Origin: Bacteroidota bacterium
Lineage (GTDB): Bacteria > Bacteroidota > Bacteroidia > Bacteroidales > UBA932
NCBI GenBank assembly: GCA_017860395.1
Contig: JAGDMC010000151.1
Span: 1-6,094 of the forward strand
Length of the DNA stretch: 6,094 nucleotides
Direction of reading: 5' to 3'
Part shown: positions 1-6,094 of the stretch, in pieces
Layout of the letters: the number at the start of each line of letters is the position of its first letter
Position numbering within the stretch: position 1 is the stretch's first letter
Notes under the pieces: generated by a model
What the model was told of the DNA's origin: nothing
The model's database searches: none
The model's input: only the letters and a program-made list of their open reading frames with translations
Program-made: the position numbers and the translations under genes

Positions 1-1235
1 AGGTCGCTGGAAGACTTGTCCTGCAAAACATTCACAGAATTAGCTATGGCAACCAGTGTCTTTCCCTTTGCAAATATGTACTCGCCTCCGATGAAACTCT
101 CTTCGCGGAAGTCTCCATTATAGCAGGCATCAAAAATTACTATTCTGGGATTCGGATTAATGGCCGGAACATCTTCCAAAACAATTCCCATATTAACATC
201 GTCCAGAGAGTCCTTTTTTATTTGCTCTTTGTCGAATGCTCCTGCAAACCACGTTGAATCGATTTTGTAATAGCTTTTCCAGGCACTTTTAAGCTGTTCG
301 TTCTTTTCACTGCCTGGTTTATTTTTTCTCAACCAGTTCCTGAAAAGCCTCTTTCCGGCTTCCATGTTTTCGTCGGCCCCCCTGCTTAAAGGAATACCTG
401 TCAGATATTGTCTTTCCGGCATTCCATGTTCGTGAAACAGCATAAGATCGACATCGTCTCTTCTAAGTTCTTCTTTAACCGTTTGTTTCATGTAGGGATA
501 CATATGGAACATCAGGAATTTTGCAGAGTTTTTGTTGCCGAAAGCCTGTGGAAATTGTTCTCTCATCGTAACTCCCTCTTCTTTCCAGGCTGTAAGGCTG
601 TTTGAGAAAGAACCCTCTCCGGTATAGGATACAAGTACATCCATCTTGTTATCCAATGCCCTCTCTGCAAACAACTTTTTAAAGTAGTCACGAATCTGCG
701 CATATCCCTCTTCGCTCTTACGTGTTGGCTTAAGCCTTCCTGTATAAATGTCGCAATCTATCCTCTGAGGAGAATCCCAGCGAAGTGAGTAGTAGTGAAA
801 TAACCTTTTTACAGAATCCTGATACAGATAATCGAATTTAAGGTCAAAGTCGTCGTAGAATCGGTCCGAAGGTACTGAGGACTCGTCCGGGGTGAACTTT
901 TCCTGGTCCATTTTGAATGCAGAGGTAAAATGCTGTGCATCTCTTATCATAGGAATAGGAATATTGCCAATGAAAATGGCACCCTCAAGTCCCTCTGCCT
1001 TGTACAGGGAAAATAGTTCATCCTTTACCTGCTGTGGGTTGGCCCACTGTTTTTCAACTATAAATGTGTGCAAACCTTCACTTTCCAGGAGAGTTTTATA
1101 GGAATTGATTTCACTTTTGCAGGCTTTGTATGTATCGTTGTCCACGATAATAGCAAAACTTCTCTCTGTTGCCCCAAGTGGAGTGAACAGAGAGAAAGTA
1201 GATGCTATCAGAAATGTTAAAATATTTCTAATCAT
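1..1235 (-). CDS. Secreted gingipain-like (C25, clan CD) cysteine protease, C-terminus cut by the window edge
   Basis: This is a putative exported caspase-fold cysteine endopeptidase; 411 residues are visible and the frame stays open to the left edge. The start at 1235 lies 15 bases after the upstream stop and opens a signal peptide (residues 1-22, hydrophobic core ILTFLIASTFSLF, likely cleavage after LGA). Residues 26-95 form an alpha/beta subdomain ending in FIGNIPIP, like the 'LLVGD..IP' block of C25 proteases. Next come SDRFYDDFD (123-131) and DCDIYTGRLKP (160-170), matching the C25 'TD.YY.DLD' and 'D..IGR.P' blocks. The catalytic His is most likely H270 in LFHEHG, and the nucleophile C371 in VIFDACYNGDF, close to the FDVACVNGDF block of gingipain R as I recall it. 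GKTLVAIANS (391-400) follows, as in gingipains. Odd point: 101 residues separate H270 and C371, far more than in RgpB. Any C-terminal Ig-like or type IX secretion domain would lie outside. Family assignment is strong; substrate and activity are unknown. Confidence 0.83.
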   Translation of the reverse strand, partial: MIRNILTFLIASTFSLFTPLGATERSFAIIVDNDTYKACKSEINSYKTLLESEGLHTFIVEKQWANPQQVKDELFSLYKAEGLEGAIFIGNIPIPMIRDAQHFTSAFKMDQEKFTPDESSVPSDRFYDDFDLKFDYLYQDSVKRLFHYYSLRWDSPQRIDCDIYTGRLKPTRKSEEGYAQIRDYFKKLFAERALDNKMDVLVSYTGEGSFSNSLTAWKEEGVTMREQFPQAFGNKNSAKFLMFHMYPYMKQTVKEELRRDDVDLMLFHEHGMPERQYLTGIPLSRGADENMEAGKRLFRNWLRKNKPGSEKNEQLKSAWKSYYKIDSTWFAGAFDKEQIKKDSLDDVNMGIVLEDVPAINPNPRIVIFDACYNGDFREESFIGGEYIFAKGKTLVAIANSVNVLQDKSSSD

Positions 1236-1250
1236 CTTATTTTGTTTACT

Positions 1251-2819
1251 TTAGAAGTTAAAGCCAACCCCAAGATTTGTAATTAATCTGTTATCGCTGC
1301 CTTCTGTCGGTTTGTAATAATCGACAGCTGCTTTGACATACATACCAGAGTTATTACTCTTGCCAATGCCGGTAAAAAATGATAATTCACCGCCAATTTT
1401 GTAATAGCTTCTTCCGAGAAACTGAAACTCAGGATTCATGTACTCCGTAATGATATGAGAGTTTGCATCTGCACCACCGTATACATATGCCTTATTAAGG
1501 TTGTTCTTGAAATTAAACGACAGGCCTGCAAGTAGTCTGCTGGTTTTGCCAATTTTCAGATTGGCTTTTCCGTTGATGCCCAGAATAAGATCTTCTATTT
1601 TCCTGTAAGATTCAGGCATAATATAAAGATCATCGGAGTTCGCATAAACTGCAGATATACCTCCTCTCCACTTGTATTCAACATCGCCACCCTTGAAGAA
1701 GTCATATCTTAATGCTACATCTTTCTGAGAGAATGTAGATCTTATGCTTTTATACATGGTTATCCATCTTTGTACTTCAAACGAGTTGTCAAGAACCTGA
1801 ACATACTCTATCCCGCTGATTTTGTTGTCGGAATATGAAAGTTCTGCCTTGCTTATGTTCTTACCGGTTGTAACCAGTTGAAATTTTGCTCCGTAATTGT
1901 TTTCCTTTATTGTGCCTTCTTTTTTGGGTTTGGTCTGATCACTTATCACATCTTCAACCATAAAGGAATAGTTACCATCAAACAAAAGTTTAACGGATTC
2001 ACCGGTAAAAGAGTATTGAACTCCTCCTCCCAGCTTGTTCCCGTTGTAGACAAATTTTTTGAGCGATTGCAAACCGCCCACAACTGCAGAATAAAAATTT
2101 CCGAGCCCCTTCATTACAAACACATCCTGGTTTTGCTGGTTGTTGCTGTTTGTTGTAGAAGACTCCTGATTAATTTTTCTGTAGTCAAGATTAAGACCTG
2201 CGGCATGGTTTTTTAAAACAAAAACCATTGCGGGCTTTACGGTAAGTGTATAAAAATCAGTCTCTGACCTGGGGTCAATTTGTTTTGCTCCTGTTTTGGT
2301 AACATACTGAGCTTCAATCCCAAAGTGTATTCTGTTCCAAAGTCTCTTCGAAGAGGCCTTCATTTGCAGATTGTAGTCCTGTTTAACCCAGTCGCTGAGG
2401 TTTTTATCAACAGCATAATATGGGTTTCCTCTTGTAGGATCAAGCATTGTGGTATTATAAAGGGTGCCGGTCTGCTTTTCGTTGTTGAATCCGAATTGTC
2501 CCCATACATATCCGCCGCCAAGATTCAATCCGCCTTCTGAGGATACGCCAACAAGGCGTTCTCTTTCGCCTTCAAACTTTCTTTTGAAGTCGCCGGATTT
2601 CAATTTGTAATCAAATCTAAGCTCGTTGAAATTGATCATTTTATCCAGAATAACACCGGCTCCGTTATTGGAGTTGAACCATAATGATTTTGCCTTTAAG
2701 AGCTCCATTGAGGCCGGAGATGTTAAGTTCTCTTTATTATTCTGGGCACACAAATTTTGAGAAAGTAGCAGAGTTAACACTACCGTACCAGCCCAATAAA
2801 TATTTTTTATTTTTTTCAT
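1251..2819 (-). CDS. DUF6850-like outer-membrane beta-barrel protein
   Basis: This is a 522-residue protein of unknown function, predicted to be an outer-membrane beta-barrel. The frame is open up to an ATG at 2864, but I chose the Met at 2819. From there the protein begins MKKIKNIYWAGTVVLTLLLS, a normal SPI signal peptide with cleavage near NLCA-QNN. The 2864 start would put 15 extra charged residues in front and overlap the upstream gene. The mature protein has alternating polar/hydrophobic strands rich in Tyr, Asn, Gly and Lys, and short turns throughout. It ends LGVGFNF with a terminal Phe, the usual barrel-assembly (BAM) signal. Early conserved-looking features are SLWFNSNNGAG and TMLDPTRGNPYY. 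The overall pattern matches what is annotated in Bacteroidota as 'DUF6850 family outer membrane beta-barrel protein'; that family name is from memory. It lies 26 bases after the lipoprotein gene and 15 before the protease. It is too small for a TonB receptor and no plug is visible, so it may be a porin, an anchor or an accessory barrel. Confidence 0.85.
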   Translation of the reverse strand: MKKIKNIYWAGTVVLTLLLSQNLCAQNNKENLTSPASMELLKAKSLWFNSNNGAGVILDKMINFNELRFDYKLKSGDFKRKFEGERERLVGVSSEGGLNLGGGYVWGQFGFNNEKQTGTLYNTTMLDPTRGNPYYAVDKNLSDWVKQDYNLQMKASSKRLWNRIHFGIEAQYVTKTGAKQIDPRSETDFYTLTVKPAMVFVLKNHAAGLNLDYRKINQESSTTNSNNQQNQDVFVMKGLGNFYSAVVGGLQSLKKFVYNGNKLGGGVQYSFTGESVKLLFDGNYSFMVEDVISDQTKPKKEGTIKENNYGAKFQLVTTGKNISKAELSYSDNKISGIEYVQVLDNSFEVQRWITMYKSIRSTFSQKDVALRYDFFKGGDVEYKWRGGISAVYANSDDLYIMPESYRKIEDLILGINGKANLKIGKTSRLLAGLSFNFKNNLNKAYVYGGADANSHIITEYMNPEFQFLGRSYYKIGGELSFFTGIGKSNNSGMYVKAAVDYYKPTEGSDNRLITNLGVGFNF

Positions 2820-2845
2820 TGCTTTTAATTTGTAGTTGTTAACAA
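2820..2845 (-). promoter_or_regulatory. A/T-rich translation-initiation leader that supports the 2819 start
   Basis: The 26 bases between the lipoprotein stop and the ATG at 2819 read, on the minus strand, ttgttaacaactacaaa followed by ttaaaagca. There is no Shine-Dalgarno sequence, but the A-rich stretch just before the ATG is typical of Bacteroidota leaders. It supports starting the barrel protein at 2819, after the upstream gene has ended, rather than at 2864. The gap is too short to hold a separate promoter. Confidence 0.45.
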
Positions 2846-4057
2846 TTATTTCCATACGTTCCATGATGGCGCTTTTGCACCGTTTCTCCGTATTTCCGGA
2901 ACATTCATAACAGTAAAGTCATCTGAACTGTTATTTGTATCATAATAAATGATCCTTCCATCGGTAAGAGTTGTCTTTATTCTTCGCGCAACACTTTTTG
3001 ACAGGTAAGTACCACCTACGGTAGCAGCCCCTGCATCCAGCACTGCCGGAACCCTCTTTAACTGGACCTGGTTTATATTTCCAACTAATTCAACGGCATC
3101 GATAACTTCTTCTATGCGAATCTTGTAGTTTTTATCAGTTCTTCCTATAGGGCTCACATACACATTTGGATTAATAGCCTCAGAAGGAATATAGATTACA
3201 AAAGCTCCTCCAAATACAGATGTCAGCCATTGAGGAGATTGAACGGGCCAAAATGCCATTTGCATGTTTATTGCCGGATTGTCACTTATAAGTGATGTTG
3301 TTTTTACTAAAGTCTCAAACTCGGCACTTAAAAGGTCAACAGGGGAAGATGGGTTAAGGTTAACCTTTTTGTGATTGTCTGCCATTTGTGCAATAATGAT
3401 TGATTCACCCGGATTAAGCAGATAATCCTTGTCCAGTGGAACCTGCCAGATAGCATTAGAATATACAAAATTGGCAGCATCGTCTCCGGGCCATACAGGT
3501 AGATTTGCTGTTGCAGTATTCGGATTTAGAAGAGCTAAGCAAAGTCCTTTCACGTTTTGGATGTCTTCGCTGTTATTGTATATTTCATAAAACTGATCAC
3601 GGAAGTATGAGCCTCCGGTAGGAGTTCTTGAACCACAATAGAATATCTCTTTCAGTATGAGAGCTCCTGATTTTGACGCACCTATCTCAATGTCAACTTG
3701 CTTGTTGTCATTGACGATATCGATGTTTACAACGTTGCCGCTGTAATTGTATGTGAAGCCGTCTTTGCTCATTTCCGCTGATGCTGTTATTGTATAGATT
3801 CCGGGAATAATATTTCCAATTGTAACAGAACCGTCGGAAGAAACGGAAGTTGTAACTTCATATCTCTCTTCATAGTTAATAAGTCTGACATTTAATGACT
3901 CTGGCTTTGGCGCATTACCAATATTAAGGTTAACCTTAACTACAGCATTTAGTGATTTTATTTCCCTGGCTTTTCCTGCCTCCTGAAACTGTTCGCAAGA
4001 TGTGAACAGAAATAGGGATAAAAGCATCCCGGTAAATATTTTTGATATATTTTTCAT
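2846..4057 (-). CDS. DUF4876-like surface or periplasmic lipoprotein
   Basis: This is a 403-residue lipoprotein of unknown function. An SPII signal peptide (residues 1-20) ends in the lipobox LFTSC, with lipidated C21 followed by EQFQE; the acidic +2 residue is compatible with surface export in Bacteroidota but is not a full DD/DE export signal. Residues about 36-127 form a transthyretin/carboxypeptidase-regulatory-like beta-sandwich: LNVRLINYEE, then SSDGSVTIGNIIPGIYTITAS, the classic 'G...f.nl.pG.Y.i' pattern. Residues about 132-380 resemble a lamin-tail-like domain: LILKEIFYCGSRT, FYEIYNNSED, LCLALLN, LLNPGESIIIAQ and, near the end, DTNNSSDDF. The protein finishes with a Trp-containing tail, APSWNVWK. 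This layout matches DUF4876 proteins as I know them. It sits 17 bases after the TonB receptor, where a SusD-like protein is often found, but no SusD (TPR helical) features are seen. I infer a ligand-binding or lid role for the receptor; a structural adhesin is the alternative. Confidence 0.85.
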   Translation of the reverse strand: MKNISKIFTGMLLSLFLFTSCEQFQEAGKAREIKSLNAVVKVNLNIGNAPKPESLNVRLINYEERYEVTTSVSSDGSVTIGNIIPGIYTITASAEMSKDGFTYNYSGNVVNIDIVNDNKQVDIEIGASKSGALILKEIFYCGSRTPTGGSYFRDQFYEIYNNSEDIQNVKGLCLALLNPNTATANLPVWPGDDAANFVYSNAIWQVPLDKDYLLNPGESIIIAQMADNHKKVNLNPSSPVDLLSAEFETLVKTTSLISDNPAINMQMAFWPVQSPQWLTSVFGGAFVIYIPSEAINPNVYVSPIGRTDKNYKIRIEEVIDAVELVGNINQVQLKRVPAVLDAGAATVGGTYLSKSVARRIKTTLTDGRIIYYDTNNSSDDFTVMNVPEIRRNGAKAPSWNVWK

Positions 4058-4074
4058 TATTATCTTCTTTAGTA

Positions 4075-6094
4075 TTACTTAATCGTTACTGCCAATTCGA
4101 AACCAAAGAAAAGTGGAGTCTTGTCATTGATAACAACAAATGACCCGGGTGTTCTTTTCTTTTCGTATAGCGGTTTACTCTGGAACATATTGTTCGCAAA
4201 GAATGATGCTCTGAGCATTTTCCCGATTTCTTTGGTTAAGTGAAGGTTAAAAACAACTGTAGGAAACCAGGATTCACCGATAAATCTTCTTGGGTCGTTA
4301 CTTTTAAACAGATAAGAGAATTCAGGGTCATTTTTCATAGCCGGGTCAAATGCGTGCATTAGACCGTCTGTTCTCGAGATGTATGAAACGAACATAGAGT
4401 CATTTCCGATATTATCCCACTCTTTGTATAAAAGGTTCACCTGAGCTGTAAGTGTAATAGCAAAACCTATTGAAGGAATATTGTGAGTAGCACGAAGTGT
4501 TGTGCTCCCGGCAGCATATACGCCAATATTTCTCTCAAGCTGGTTAAGGTTCTTTTGTGTACTATATGTATAGGTTTCGTCCCAGTTTGTGGATCTTATG
4601 TATGCTCCGTTTAATACAAAAGATGTACGTATAGCATCAAACCTGCCCAGGTCGAAGTCAAACTCCAACCCTCTGTTGTGTGATCTTCCTGTATTTGTAG
4701 GAGTAGAATAGCTTATAAAAATATTATTGCTGCTCTTTTCTTTCAGAGTTGGAATAGAACCCGGATTGGCATTTCCTATTTCGTACTCCTTATAGTTTAC
4801 CAGTTTAAACTGACTTGACATGTCGTACCCGTTCTTCAAATTCTCATTAAAGGCGGTTGCAGAAAAGCGCATCTTGTTCCATTTGAAGTCTAATCCAATT
4901 TCGCTCTTTTCATTGGATGCAATCCTGAGATCCTTGTTTTCTGTGTTATATACTTTTGTAGATCCAAGAAGCAGCTGTTCAGCAGCAGGCACCGATGAGC
5001 TATTCAGATTATTGAAGTGAACAAAATCGAAATAAGCATTTTCGGGATAGAGGTAAAGAAGTGTAGGTGCTTTGGCGTTTATTCCATATCCTCCTCTGAT
5101 TGTAAGTTTGGAAGGAATGATGTCAAATGAAATATTTACCCTGGGCGAGACAATACTTTTGCTCTCAATATTATCGTATCTGGCACCTGCCTGAAAGGTG
5201 AGTTCTCTCTGCCCGATTTGCCAGTTGAAGTTCTCTTCCAGGTATACTCCTAATTGAGAAACAAAAGGAATGTCTGAATACTTCCTTGGTCTTGGAGAAG
5301 AGTTAGCATCTCCCGACCTGAAAGGTGGGTTGGCAAGGTCATATACTTTTCCGTCACCAACATTACCATCGATTTTATAATCGGCACCAACAACAATCCT
5401 GTTGCTTATGTTCCCGATTCTCTTTGAAAATGTAGCGTTTACTTTGGCAAATAAATTAATTTCTTTACCATAAATGTCGTATTTGCTAAAGTACTCATTA
5501 GGCAAATAAGTTGCATAATAACTGCCTTCGGAATCCGGGATATTAGTAAGTTCTGTTCCGTTTATGTCATATACCTTTTGTCCCGGCCTGTTACTGAGAG
5601 AAGCTCCGTCTGTTCTTGACATTGAGTAGGCAGAAAAGGCGTTACCAAGAAGCTCTTCTTTGTAGGAGTGTTTATCCGTATAGTTTCCCGAAAGAGTATA
5701 TTTGATATTGTTAAGCCATCCCTTATTCACATTGATTGTTCCGTTTGTATTAAGCCTAAGGCCCATATCTTGTGATCCTGAAGCCAGCTGGTTCCTCATG
5801 TCATCTGGATTTTTTTCACGTGTATCTTTTCCAAGTGAAAAGTCGAGTGAAGTATTTGACGACAAATTCTTAAATACATTTGAATACAAAACTTTGGCGG
5901 TAGCTCTCTGATAATATTTGTAAGACTCTGTAGGCTGGCTGACACTGTATGCATAATCTCCACTTACGTTTAGGTTACCGGCTTTCTCTCCCAGACTGAA
6001 TCCTTTACCGGCAGACATCTGATAGATTCTTGGATCGGTTTTGAAACGGATGTTGAGAGGTTCCTTCCCTGCCTTAGACCTTATTATTACAGCT
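4075..6094 (-). CDS. TonB-dependent outer-membrane receptor, C-terminal part
   Basis: This is the beta-barrel of a TonB-dependent receptor, which takes up a ligand across the outer membrane using energy from the inner-membrane TonB-ExbBD complex. The frame is open to the right edge, so 672 residues are visible and the signal peptide, TonB box and most of the plug lie outside. The first visible residues, AVIIRSKAGKEP, look like the end of a plug domain ('G.I.I.TK.G'), so the barrel starts near the edge. Barrel features include the repeating strand/loop pattern, LEENFNWQIGQRELTFQAGARYD, SPRVNISFDIIPSKLTIRGGYG followed by KAPTLLYLYPE (the conserved 'R.gyg..f..P....LYP' block), and RGLEFDFDLGRFDAIRTSFV. 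The C-terminal end is FFANNMFQSKP and then PLFFGFELAVTIK. The end is Lys rather than the usual aromatic residue. It is followed after 17 bases by a DUF4876-like lipoprotein rather than a SusD homologue, which argues against an ordinary glycan (SusCD) system. The ligand cannot be read from the sequence. Confidence 0.93.
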   Translation of the reverse strand, partial: AVIIRSKAGKEPLNIRFKTDPRIYQMSAGKGFSLGEKAGNLNVSGDYAYSVSQPTESYKYYQRATAKVLYSNVFKNLSSNTSLDFSLGKDTREKNPDDMRNQLASGSQDMGLRLNTNGTINVNKGWLNNIKYTLSGNYTDKHSYKEELLGNAFSAYSMSRTDGASLSNRPGQKVYDINGTELTNIPDSEGSYYATYLPNEYFSKYDIYGKEINLFAKVNATFSKRIGNISNRIVVGADYKIDGNVGDGKVYDLANPPFRSGDANSSPRPRKYSDIPFVSQLGVYLEENFNWQIGQRELTFQAGARYDNIESKSIVSPRVNISFDIIPSKLTIRGGYGINAKAPTLLYLYPENAYFDFVHFNNLNSSSVPAAEQLLLGSTKVYNTENKDLRIASNEKSEIGLDFKWNKMRFSATAFNENLKNGYDMSSQFKLVNYKEYEIGNANPGSIPTLKEKSSNNIFISYSTPTNTGRSHNRGLEFDFDLGRFDAIRTSFVLNGAYIRSTNWDETYTYSTQKNLNQLERNIGVYAAGSTTLRATHNIPSIGFAITLTAQVNLLYKEWDNIGNDSMFVSYISRTDGLMHAFDPAMKNDPEFSYLFKSNDPRRFIGESWFPTVVFNLHLTKEIGKMLRASFFANNMFQSKPLYEKKRTPGSFVVINDKTPLFFGFELAVTIK

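Noticed and set aside
408..605. Plus-strand open frame of 65 codons
   Set aside because: It lies antisense within the protease gene, across the catalytic His block; its composition looks non-native and no motif is seen.
892..1101. Plus-strand open frame of 69 codons
   Set aside because: It is a shadow of the protease N-terminal region, with no leader or family features.
1236..1250. Possible terminator or promoter between barrel and protease genes
   Set aside because: The gap is 15 bases with no inverted repeat or promoter-like element; read-through is expected.
1878..2216. Plus-strand open frame of 112 codons with a hydrophobic N-terminus
   Set aside because: It is antisense to the well-supported barrel gene. 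The hydrophobic run comes from the opposite strand's Lys/Asn-rich codons.
2280..2540. Plus-strand open frame of 86 codons
   Set aside because: It is antisense to the barrel gene and has no recognisable features.
4820..5020. Plus-strand open frame of 66 codons
   Set aside because: It is antisense to the TonB receptor barrel, a shadow frame.
5702..5911. Plus-strand open frame of 69 codons
   Set aside because: It is antisense to the TonB receptor, a shadow frame.
6016..6018. ATG as the true start of the TonB receptor
   Set aside because: The frame continues upstream without a stop for 25 more codons to the window edge, encoding plug-end residues (AVIIRSKAGKEP). This Met is internal.

Overview
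The window looks like part of a Bacteroidales (phylum Bacteroidota) chromosome. Base composition is moderately AT-rich. Gene leaders are short and A/T-rich with no strong Shine-Dalgarno sequence. The content is typical of that group: a TonB-dependent outer-membrane receptor, an SPII lipoprotein, an outer-membrane beta-barrel protein and a secreted caspase-fold protease. The genus cannot be settled from these genes.

All genes are on the minus strand, so transcription runs from the right edge to the left edge. In order of transcription they are: (1) 6094-4075, the C-terminal 672 residues of a TonB-dependent receptor whose signal peptide and most of its plug lie beyond the right edge; (2) 4057-2846, a 403-residue lipoprotein resembling the DUF4876 family, with a transthyretin/Ig-like N-terminal domain followed by a lamin-tail-like region; (3) 2819-1251, a 522-residue outer-membrane beta-barrel protein resembling the DUF6850 family; (4) 1235-1, the first 411 residues of a secreted gingipain-like (C25, clan CD) cysteine protease that runs off the left edge.

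The gaps are 17, 26 and 15 bases, and none holds room for a promoter or terminator, so the four genes almost certainly form one operon. There are no RNA genes, mobile elements or CRISPR arrays, and no gene-free stretch longer than 26 bases.

My reading (inference) is an envelope system built around a TonB-dependent receptor that has no SusD-like partner gene in view. The DUF4876-like lipoprotein would be the surface or periplasmic partner, the DUF6850-like protein a second outer-membrane component, and the protease the enzyme that releases or processes a protein ligand. The substrate is unknown. The most interesting points are the gingipain-type active site encoded inside this operon and the roughly 100-residue spacing between its catalytic His and Cys blocks.
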